Source: Mangifera indica
Taxonomy: Eukaryota > Streptophyta > Magnoliopsida > Sapindales > Anacardiaceae
Length of the DNA stretch: 64,000 nt
Direction of reading: 5' to 3'
NCBI RefSeq assembly: GCF_011075055.1
Contig: NW_025401099.1
Coordinates: 310,001-374,000, forward strand
The position numbers and the translations under genes were made by a program. The notes below the pieces were generated by a model that was not told where the DNA came from, made no database searches, and was given only the letters and a program-made list of their open reading frames with translations. Positions 49,577 through 59,118 of this stretch are shown here, piece after piece (position 1 is the stretch's first letter; every line of letters begins with the position of its first letter).

Positions 49577-50440
49577 ATGACAACTAACAAAGAAAGAATT
49601 GAAAATTTAGAGAATGAGCTTGGGAGATTACAAGATCAGATGAGTAAAATAGAGGTTGGCGTAATTGATAAATTGCACTATTTAGAAGAAACCATCAAAA
49701 CGTTTCTAAGTAATGCTTACCATGGCAGGCTCGAGCATAGTAAGGAAAACAAGGAAACAATAGATAGGAATAGACAAATATTCTCATCCAAGCTAGCTAA
49801 ACTTGAATTTCCAAAGTTTTCTAGTGATCATCTAACAGAATGGTTCAACAAAGTTGACTAATTCTTTGAATACCAAGGCACTACTGAGACATAGAGAGTA
49901 ACATTGGCTTCATTCCACTTAGAAGGTGAAGCTAATCAATGGTGGCAATGGCTATGCCAAGCTTACAGAGAAGAAGACAGGGTAGTGACATGGGTTGTTT
50001 TCGAAAAAGAATTATGGGCTTGATTCGGACCAAATAAATATGAAGACTTTAATGAAGCACTCTCACGGGTGAAACAAATTGGCTCACTACGAGACTACCA
50101 GAAAGAATTTGAGAAATTAGGTAATCATGTGTAAGGGTGGACACAAAAAGCATTGGTAGGAACTTTTATGGGTGGACTCAAACCAAAGATAGTAGACAAC
50201 ATACAAATATTCAAACCTAAATCCTTGAAAGAGGTAATTAGCTTGCTCGTATGCGAGATGAGCAGTTAGCTCACCAAAAGAAGATTACACGTCCTCAATT
50301 CAGTCAAACACCACTAGAACTTTTAGCTTTGTCAAAAGCTAAATTAGCACCTTCAATGAAATGACTTTCATAGAATAAATGCAAAAATGACATGCTCAAG
50401 GACTTTATTTTAATTGTGATGAAAAATTCACTGTAGGACA
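49577..50440 (+). pseudogene. G3 gag
   Basis: The first ATG after the primer site opens MTTNKERIENLENELGRL, a coiled-coil-like start. LEFPKFSSDHLTEWF follows, and after a stop at 49860 the retrotransposon gag core continues in the same frame (EGEANQWWQWL near 49930; RDYQKEFEKLGN near 50090; GGLKPKI near 50180). At least four in-frame stops. A longer open frame starting at 49424 includes LTR and primer site and is not the likely start. Confidence 0.8.
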
Positions 50441-50465
50441 TAGGTGTTGAGGTCCCTAATTATTA

Positions 50466-50771
50466 TTGCTAGAAGGAGATGAAGGTACTAATGGTGAAAC
50501 TAGTGAAGAGATGGCACAGAAGCTAACCGAATTAGAAGATGAGCCTAAAATCACTTTACATGCTTTAATAGGGTGGATAACCCCTAAAACCATGAGAGTT
50601 GTGACAAATATAGGACAACATGATCTTGTGGTACTGAATAATAGTGGCTCTACACATAATTTCATTAGTGAGAAGATAACAAGTTTGTTACAACTACCAG
50701 TAGTATCCATTGAACCTTTCAATGTGCCGGTAGCTAATGGTAGTCTAATGAAATGCAAAAGGAGATTTTAA
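50466..50771 (+). pseudogene. G3 retroviral-type aspartic protease, catalytic Asp lost
   Basis: An open stretch of 101 codons matching the gypsy protease region (ALIGW, MRVVTNIGQ, then the active-site box). The active-site box reads LNNSGSTHNFIS, where the family has an Asp before the SGS; here a GAT to AAT change gives Asn. Without this residue the dimeric protease should be inactive. The frame ends early at 50771. Confidence 0.8.
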
Positions 50772-51069
50772 CATATGCAATTTCTACTTCAGGGAATTCC
50801 CTTTTCACTTACACTTTATTCCTTCCCGCTAACTAGATTAGACTTCGTTCTAGGCGTGTAATGATTGGAACAACTAGGGAAAGTGGTGTGTAATTGGAAG
50901 AAGATGACCATGGAATTTCACTAGTAGAATCAATTCCAAAAGCTACAAGGCACGGATGCATAGCCTATTCAAGTTGCATCACTAAACATCATCTTAAAAG
51001 AATTAAGGAAAATGAGCTCCATGTTTTCTATATGCCTACAACCATTTGAAGAAGTTGTAACACAAAGTT

Positions 51070-52440
51070 GTGATCACAAAAAGCAACAATTATTGGAAAA
51101 TTTTTAAGGATTTGTTCCAAGAACTACGACAATTGCCACCAATAAGAGCAGTTGACCATCAAATTCATCTCAAGGAAGAAATTAAGCCAATCAATGTGAG
51201 ACCCTATAGGTATGCCTATTTTCATAAAGCTAAAATTGATAAACAAGTTCATGACATCCTAAAATTGGGGTTTATAAGATCAAACACTAGTCTATTTTCA
51301 TCTCTTGTTTTATTGGTTAAAAAAAAAAGACAAATTATGGCGTTTCTATATTGACTATAGAGCCTTGAATGTCGTGACCATCAAAGATAGATTTCTTATC
51401 CCTACAGTGGATAATATGTTAGATAAATTGTTTGGTGCAACTTATTTTACAAAACTAAACCTAAAGGTAGGCTACCACCAAGTTCGAGTAAATCCTATAA
51501 ATGTTCTTAAGATAGCATTTTGTACTCATAATATCACTATGAATATTTAGTCATGTCGTTTGGTCTTTGTAATACGCCTTCTATATTCCAAGCCATTATG
51601 AATTCTATTTTTCATCTTTACCTTTGCAAATTCATCTTAGTGTTTTTTGATGACATTTTGATTTATAGCCCCAATTGGATCAAACATCTTGAACATGTTA
51701 AAAAAGCTTTTGAAATATTGAGGCATCATCATTTTTTTTTAAGATAAGCAAATGTGCTTTTGGGCAACAAGAATTAGAGTACTTAGGCCATATAATTAAC
51801 CCTTTGTGGCATAAAGGTGGATCAAAGAAAAATTACAGTAATGACTAATTGGCTTAGGCTTACTAATATTTTAGAATTGCGTGGTTTTTTAGGCCTTATA
51901 GGTTACTACAGGAAATTTGTTCACAATTACAATATATTGGCTTGACCACTCACCAATTTGTTAAAGAAAAGGCAGTTTGGATGGCTAAAGGAGCCAGAAA
52001 AAGTATTCACCAATCTTAAGCAAGCTACGACATCTACACCAACTCTAGCAATGCCAAATTTTATTAAACCATTTGTGATTGAATAGGATGTATTAGATGA
52101 AGGAATAGGAGCAGTTCTAACTCAATAGAGCAAGCTGATTGCATTTATGAGCCAAACTTTAAGAGTGTCAAAAAAAATCATGGTCCACATAAACTAAGGA
52201 AATGCTAGCAATTGTCCAAGAAATTAAGGCATGGTAACCTTACTTGCTAGGATAGAAGTTTAATATTCAAACTGATCAGTGCAACCTAAAATACTTGTTA
52301 GAGGAACATATTGGAACACTAGAACAACAAAAGTTGGTGGCTAAGTTGCTTGGTTATGACTACGAAATTCATTACAAACCAGGCAGTGAGAATTCAGTGG
52401 TTGATGCACTATCAAAAATAGTTGGTGACCCTAGACTTGA
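51070..52440 (+). pseudogene. G3 reverse transcriptase and RNase H
   Basis: 51070-51354 has the RT entry (IKPINVRPYRYAYF, IRSNTSLFSSLVLLVKKK). The frame shifts at about 51320-51345 into YIDYRALNVVTIKDRF and TYFTKLNLKVGYHQVRV. 51553-51747 has FGLCNTPSIFQAIMN and the catalytic FFDDILIYS box, intact. A frameshift at the T run (51730-51742) follows. RNase H lies at 51950-52440, with GYDYEIHYKPGSENSVVDALS in the last part. Gypsy chromovirus type. Confidence 0.85.
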
Positions 52441-53265
52441 TACTTTATTTGTGTCATGGTTTAAGGTAGGGGAGGACATAAAAAAGGCTGCAGTGGGTCA
52501 CACTTACTTGGAAAGAATAATCAAATTGGCAAAAGAAAATCCAAGAGTTCTTTATTCTTGGTGCAATGAATTGGTTTTCTATAAAAAGTGTGTAGTTGTG
52601 CCACCAAATTCCCAAATAATTCCTCAACTATTATGGGAATTTCATGATTCTTACATTGGTGGACATTCTGGAGTCTTACGAACCTACAAGAGATTGGCAT
52701 AATAGTTTTATTGGCCTTCTATGCATTGTGATGTGCAGTAATATGTTTCTCCTTATGATATTTGCCAAAAAAAAAAAACTGAAACTCCTTCTCTAGCAAG
52801 ACTCTTACAGCCTTTACAAATTCCATGTCAAGTATTTAATGATGTAACCATGGACTTCATTGAAGGCCTTCCAACTTCTAATAGCAAAAATACCATTCTT
52901 GTGGTGGTGGACCGCCTCAGCAAATCAACCCATTTTTTGCCATTAACTTATCCTTTCATTGCAAAATTAGTAGCTGAAAAATTTGTTGAAGAGGTGGTGA
53001 AGTTGCATGGGTTGCCAGGAACAATTATCAATGAACATGATTCGATGTTCATTAGTAATTTTTGGCTTGAATTTTTCAAACTCTCAACTATTTAACTGAA
53101 AATAAGCTTTACTTACCACCCACAAACTGAGAGATAATTATAGGTCGTAAATAGATGTATTGAGTAGTATCTCAGGTGCTTTGTTCACCAACAACCCAAT
53201 AAATGAACTCTTATTCCATAGGTTGAGTTCTAATACAATACTACTTACCAATGCTTCTTCAGCAA
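52441..53265 (+). pseudogene. G3 integrase, part before the nested insertion
   Basis: 52295-52702 ends with the integrase zinc-binding region (FHDSYIGGHSGVLRTYKRL), closed by a stop. 52850-53095 is the catalytic core (MDFIEGLPTS, DRLSKSTHFLPL, then IINEHDSMFIS, where the second catalytic Asp is expected). The reading continues to SAM at 53265, where copia C3 is inserted, and resumes at 57728 with TPFQTLYS. Confidence 0.85.
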
Positions 53266-53270
53266 TGACG
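53266..53270. other. Target-site duplication of copia C3, left
   Basis: TGACG. The identical five bases follow the other LTR at 57728-57732. Confidence 0.95.
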
Positions 53271-53594
53271 TGTTATTTTGACTCAACTGAATTTGTTCAA
53301 GCTCAATTCAATAATTAGAAGCAAAAACAAGATCTACTAAAGTATAGTACAAAGAAAAATTTTAGAGAAAGAGAACTTGAGATGAGTTTTTTTGATGAAT
53401 TGAAAAATTACATGTACAAGCATTAGAATTATCTTTTTTATATTGAGACAAGTACATTGAGACCATACTTAACTGAAAAAAGGATTCTTAGTTGATGGAT
53501 TACTATACATTTCATCACCAACTATACCTAATCTAGTTGGACTTTAGTTTAAACCAAAAAGGATTTAGTTCAAAACAAACTCAACTAACTAACA
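53271..53594 (-). repeat. 3' LTR of C3
   Basis: The minus strand starts TGTTAGTTAGTTGAG at 53594, after the purine tract CTCAAAGGAAGAA, and ends AATAACA at 53271. Confidence 0.95.
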
Positions 53595-56500
53595 TTCTTC
53601 CTTTGAGATTGTTTTTAAGACACCAAGTTTCTGCCTCAAATTTTCAAATTGAGGTTCAGGAAGAGCCTTGGTCATTATGTCTGCTAATTGATCTGATGAG
53701 TTACAATGTTCCAAAACATTTTCTCCTATTTTAGCAACTTCTCTTATAGCATGATATTTAACATTAATATGTTTAGTTCTACCATGTTGAATTGGATTTT
53801 TGGAGATGGCTACGGCAGCTTTGTTATCAACATAGATTGTCACTTTTTTGTCCATGGACTGATCTAGATCAGTTAAAAGCTTTTTTAGCTATATAGCCTG
53901 ATTGTTTGTTGCTACTAATGCCACATATTCTGCTTCGGTAATTGACTGTGCTATAATATCTTGTTTCTTTGAATTCTAATAGAAAATAGTTTCACCAAAT
54001 GAAAAATAAAAACCTGAAGTACTTTTGTAGTCATCAGTACTACTAGCCTAGTCACTGTCTGAATATCCAACTAGATCTTTGCCTTGATGGTTTGAAAACC
54101 ATAAGCCATAGTTGATTATACCTTTGACATACCTTAGTATCCTTTTTGTTGTACTCCAGTGAAGGTTGCTTAGTTCCTGCATAAATCTGGATAGCAATGA
54201 AGTGGCATACATGATGTCTAGTCTACTTGTACAAAGATATAACAAGCAGCCTATAAGTCTTCTGAATTTGGTTGCATCAATCTTTTCTGCTCTATCATTC
54301 TTCATTAATTTTTCATTCACTGCTAAGGGAGTAGAAACTTCCTTACATTCATTCATATGAAACTTCCATATTAGGTCTTTGGAATATTTACTTTGTGACA
54401 CAAAAATGCCATTAGACTTTTGAAGAATTTCTAAGCCCAAGAAATACTTCATCTCACCCAAGTCAGACATATCAAACTCTTCCTGCATTTCTTGCTTGAA
54501 TTTTTGAATTAAAAAAGAATCTCCTCTTGTCACTAGGAGATCATCAACATACAATGACACAATTATTTTCACTTTACCATTGATCTTTTTAACATACAGG
54601 TGACTTCATTTTAGCTTGCAACATGAGAGAAAGTGTTAGAAAAATCTGTTCCAGGTTGCTATTGATATCCTTTAACTACAAGTCTTGCTTTGAGCTTGTT
54701 AACTATACCATTAGGGTTCAACTTGGTTCTAAAAACCCATTTAACACCTATGACTTTATGGTTAGCTGGTTTTTGAACCAAACTCCAGGTGTAGTTTTTT
54801 GTAATCATATTGAGTTATTCTTTCATGGCTTCTATCCAGGCTTAATTATAAGAAGCTTTTTCATAGGTTTCTGGTTCAGCTAACACAAAATTGCATCTTT
54901 TATAAATATCATCAAGTGATCTTATTCTAGACTCTGGAATTTCTTCCTCATCATCACTTATGTCAAAAAAATTCGATGGTCCCATGATCAGTCTTGGCTT
55001 GATACTTATATCATATGGATTTTCAAACTTTTCTTCCCAACTTAGAACTTCATATTCATCAAATTTTACATCCCTACTAACCAAGATGTTTTTGGTTTGA
55101 GGATTGTAAACTCTGTAACCTTTGGTAATAGGGCTATAGCTTATGAATATTCCCATTTCAGCTTTGGTGTCAAGCTTGTTTCTTTTTTCATTTGGAATGG
55201 AAACATAACAAGGGCTTCTGAATACTTTCAGATGATCCATAAAAGGTATCCTTCCATGCCAAGCTTGATAAGGTGTTAAATTTTTTAAGGCTCTTGTTGG
55301 AAGCAAGTTTAACAAGTAGATGGCAGTGTTGGCAGTTTCTGCCCAAAACACCTTAGGTAATTTCTTCTCAAATAGCAGACATCTGGTCATGTCCAAGACT
55401 GATCTGTTCTTTCTCTCACTCACTCCATTTTGCTGAGGAGTGTAGGGAGTTGTTAATTGATGGATGATTCCTTCAGAGCTACAAAAATCAGCAAATAACT
55501 TGGAGGAATATTCAAAACCATTATCGATTCTAAACATTTTTAATTTGTAGTCTGATTGAGTTTCAACTTCAGTCTTGAAACTTTTAAAGGTTTCAAAAAC
55601 TTCTGTCTTTTATTCCAGAAAATAACCTTAACAAAACTTGGTCATATCATCAATGAACAAAAGCATATATTTATTACCACTCAAGGAATGTGTGTTTAAA
55701 GGACCATGGAGGTCAAAGTGAATAAGCTCCAGCTTTTGTTTTGATCTTCATTTGCTGCTTGAGAAAGGGAGTCTGGTTTGTTTACCCAATTGACATACCT
55801 CACAAATGCCATTTTCTAATTTTATGTCAGGTAAGTCTATTACTAACCCTTCATCATGCATTGATTTTAAGGTTGAGTTGCTAAAGTGTCCTAGTCTTTT
55901 ATGTCATAAGCTAGAACTGTCATTGTCACACCTAGCTATATTTGCATGTGAATTTTCAAAATTGATAGCAAAATTCTTGTCTTTCATCTTGACTGTCATA
56001 ACTTCAATGCCTTTAGAATCAAAAATAATACAACAATCATTTTGAATTGTAAAGTGTAGCCTCTTTCCATCATTTGACCAACACTAAGCAAATTAAAATT
56101 TATTTTAGGCACATAAAGTACATCATGGATAGCTTTTGTACCTGAGGTTGTGCTTATTAAGGCATAACCTTTCCCTTTTACATCAAGAAGGTCCCCATTT
56201 CCAATTCTAACCTTGGAGATGAAGTTTTCATCTAAATCAGCAAGGAGTGTAGAATCATAAGTCATATGACTTGAACATCCACTATCAAGCAGTTATGATC
56301 TTTGAATATCTTGAGTTGCACACCAGGTGGCCACAAATAAACTTTCACTTGATATTTCTTGTTTCTCTACAACTTGAGCTTGTTGAGGAGATTGATTTTG
56401 GCTTCCCTGTTTGCTCTTGCATACTCGATCAACATGACCATACTGATAGCAAATTATGCATTTAACATTGGGTTTGAACCAACAATAATTTGATGAATGG

Positions 56501-57291
56501 TCCTTCTTCTTGCAGTGAGGGCAAAGATTATACTTTCCTTTTTTATCACCCTGGAATTTCCCTTTCTCCTTTTTATCCTCTTTGTTGTCACTACTCTGCC
56601 TTTTGCTTGAATTTGTGCTTATATTCTTCTCTTGCATCTTTACTGCTAAAGCACTTTCTATTTGCTCCTCTAGCCTTAATGTTCTCTTCTAGTCCTGAGC
56701 CTTAAGAGCATTAATCACTTCTGAAACGGTCAATTCATTAAAGCTTTTTGAATCTTCCAAAAAGGAGATTTTTACTTCATATCTCTTGGGGACACTTACT
56801 AAGAGTTTTTCAACTATTCTCTTGTCTTCAAGTGTTTCTTCTAAGAGCCTTATTTGATTTACCACATTCTGAATTTGATCAAAATACTCTTTTACGGTTT
56901 ATGATTCCTTCATCTTTAATATTTCAAACTTTTTTCTCAAATTTAAGACATTCATCAATCTTGATCTCTCACTCCCTAATGAATCCTCCTTTAACTTATC
57001 CTAAGCCTCTTTTGTTGTCTCACATGCCATGATCTTAGTGAAAACAACATCAATTACGCTCTGGTGAATGGTTGACAAGGCTCTAGGAGCCTTGGTTAAT
57101 TCCTCCTTATGCATCCTTATTTGATTAAGTGTTGGATTTGGCCCCAAAGTTGGAGGTTGTTTTTCTTCCTTTACAAACTACCATAGTCCTAATCCTCTCA
57201 AAAAAGCCTTCATTTTTACAGCCCAAATTTGATAGTTTTCACCATTATATAATAGAGGTGAAGGAGAGGAATGCGTTGATGAGGAAGCCAT
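53589..57291 (-). pseudogene. C3 gag-pol
   Basis: Gag starts at ATG 57291 (MASSSTHSSPSPLLYNGENY). It carries two CCHC zinc knuckles (CPHCKKKDHSSNYC and CIICYQYGHVDRVC) near 56420-56540. A stop precedes the protease box LLDSGCSSHM (near 56270). Integrase 54842-55870 includes DNGFEYS and PQQNGVSERKNR with the catalytic Glu. RT enters at about 54800, but near 54600-54615 most of the palm is deleted; YVDDLLV is retained at the start of 54048-54572. RNase H and the pol end lie at 53589-53950 (KHINVKYHAIRE). One frameshift lies near 56030. Roughly 0.4 kb of RT appears to be missing compared with a full copia. Confidence 0.9.
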
Positions 57292-57392
57292 TTCAGGAAG
57301 GATAGCCAAGTAACTGATTATAGAAGGAAACAAAGGCAAGAAAAAATTTGAAGCAGCAAGATTTAGGAGACACACCCCTTAAGACCTTAGTA

Positions 57393-57404
57393 GCTCTGAT
57401 ACCA
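57393..57404 (-). other. Primer binding site of C3
   Basis: TGGTATCAGAGC on the minus strand, directly joined to the LTR end. Confidence 0.9.
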
Positions 57405-57727
57405 TGTTGTTTTTACTCAACTGAATTCGTTCAAGCTCAATTCAACAATCAGAAGCAAAAACATAAACTACTAAAGTATAGTGCAGAGAAAAATTTTAGA
57501 GTGAGAGAACTTGAGATGAGTTTTTTTGATGAATTGAAAAATTACATGTACAAGCATTAGAGTTATCTTTTTATATTGAGACAAGTACATTGAGACTATA
57601 CTTTACTGCAAAAAGGATTCTTAGTTGATGGATTACCATACATTTCATCACCAACTATACCTAATCTAGTTGGACTTTAGTTTAAACCAAAAAGGATTTA
57701 GTTCAAAACAAACTCAACTAACTAACA
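57405..57727 (-). repeat. 5' LTR of C3
   Basis: Starts TGTTAGTTAG at 57727 and ends AACA at 57405. 323 bp, about 94-95% like the 3' LTR by eye. Confidence 0.95.
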
Positions 57728-58357
57728 TGACGCCCTTTCAAACTCTATATAGTTGCCCTTTACCAACCATTCCTTATTATCAAGTGGGCTCCTTACCAAT
57801 GAATGAAATGGATCGAAGTCTGATTTCAAAAGATAAGCTGCTACGACAACCCAAAGCCAATCTAGATGCTGCCAACAATCAAATGAAATAGATAGCAAAT
57901 GCTAAGCGAAGGGATGTCGAATTTTGAGAAAGTGACTTGGTTTATGTAAAACTCCATCCACATCTACAGAAATCAATTTTTAAAATAGTGTTTCAGAAGC
58001 TAGCAAGTCGATTTTACGAGTCTTTTCAAGTCAAGAAACAAATTAGAAAAGTGGCCTATAAACTCAAGCTGCCAAAGGAGTCTCGTGTGCATCTAGTTTT
58101 CCATGTGTCGTTGCTAAAAAAAAAGTAGATAACACAATTGAAGCTACTGTTGATTTACCACCTATTATAGATGATAGAGAACTCGTTCTTAAACCTGAGG
58201 CTATCTTAGATCATCAATGGGCAAAAAAGCGAGCTCAGTTTGTTGTAGAAAGCCTAGTCAAATGGAAACGTCTACCTGCTGATGATGCCACTTGCAAAAA
58301 TACTGAGGAGCTGTGAGATAGATTCATGAATTTGGACCTTGAGGACAAGGTCCGAGT
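57728..58357 (+). pseudogene. G3 integrase C-terminus and chromodomain-like end
   Basis: Continuation of integrase after the nested element: TPFQTLYS, then VYVKLHPHLQKS, RFYESFQV, AYKLKLP, VHLVFHVSLLK (57937-58128), a frameshift, and a chromodomain-like tail (AILDHQWAKK, LVKWKRLPADDATC) ending DLEDKVRVKEGG at the purine tract. Stops and one frameshift break it. Confidence 0.85.
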
Positions 58358-58370
58358 GAAAGAGGGGGGT
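58358..58370 (+). other. Polypurine tract of G3
   Basis: GAAAGAGGGGGGT, two bases before the 3' LTR start at 58373. Confidence 0.9.
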
Positions 58371-58372
58371 AT

Positions 58373-58835
58373 TGTTAAGCCAAGACGTTCTCAATACATC
58401 CCAATTAAAAGTTCAAAATATATGTAAGAAGGGTAGATAGGCATGGTCATGTGGGGGATTGCATGAGGAGATTGAGAATGTAATGTCATGTTTCGTCACA
58501 TAAGGGAGTGCATGAGAATATCAAGGATGTGCTATCAAAAAGTGGTCCAAGCTAACATCTATAACATGCATGAGAATAGGTCCTGTAGTAGAATTAGTCT
58601 TTCATTGTGGATAATGATTAGTTTATTTATGGGTTTGTTAGTCACTAATTAAATCTTTGTTTTAGTAAGAGTGGTCGTGAGTTTAGGAGTAGTAGTTAAA
58701 TTTTAAATATGTAAGTTCTTCAAATTTCAATAAAAAAGAATCATATCTTTATCCAAAATTATGTGGTTCGTTCTCATCCTAAGAGAATATTGTAGATTTT
58801 AAGATATATTACTTGGCTCCAACTAGAACCTATCA
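58373..58835 (+). repeat. 3' LTR of G3
   Basis: 463 bp from TGTTAAGCC to CCTATCA, followed by TTTAG. Confidence 0.9.
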
Positions 58836-59118
58836 TTTAGGGTCTTGTAAAATAGTGTTTATGGCTTTAGGTTTTGTAGAATAAGGTGTTGGCTTTAGAT
58901 TTTTTTTTTTTTTTTTGTAATTATCCTTAGTTTGTGTACGTTACGCAAATTGGGTAACGCATGCAAACTATGGAAATCTAGTCTACAGTTTGCCTAAAAA
59001 TTGATTCAATCTCAAGCAAATGCATTCCACTGTATTCAATTCCAACAATATTCACAACTAAATTACCAAAACAATAATCAAATTCAACCTGTAAATCTAA
59101 AGAATTTTGCGGGTCTTG
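58836..59118. other. Spacer between G3 and the GH31 gene
   Basis: 283 bp with a T run at 58900-58916. It should contain the 3' untranslated region of the GH31 gene (minus strand), so the transcript end lies close to or inside the G3 LTR. No clear AATAAA was seen on the minus strand. Confidence 0.5.

Larger units (their letters stand above)
53271..57727 (-). mobile_element. Copia retrotransposon C3 nested in G3
   Basis: A 4457-bp Ty1/copia element on the minus strand with LTRs 57405-57727 (5') and 53271-53594 (3'), a primer site directly adjacent to the 5' LTR (57393-57404), a purine tract (53595-53607) and a perfect TGACG duplication. By eye the two LTRs differ at about 18 of 324 positions. 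It has a deletion in RT and stops, so it is now non-autonomous, but it is the best-preserved element in the window. Confidence 0.95.
49092..58835 (+). mobile_element. Gypsy retrotransposon G3, end to end, with a nested copia
   Basis: Two 463-bp LTRs (49092-49554 and 58373-58835), an initiator-Met primer site (49556-49568), gag, protease, RT-RNase H, integrase with a chromodomain-like end and a purine tract (58358-58370) define a complete Ty3/gypsy chromovirus-type element. The flanks are TTTAC (49087-49091) and TTTAG (58836-58840), a target duplication with one change. After removal of the nested copia C3 (53271-57727 and one TGACG copy) the element would be about 5.3 kb. All coding parts carry stops or frameshifts. 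Confidence 0.9.

Noticed and set aside
50456..50758. 100-codon minus-strand frame
   Set aside because: Antisense of the G3 protease region.
56748..57032. 94-codon plus-strand frame
   Set aside because: Antisense of copia C3 gag.
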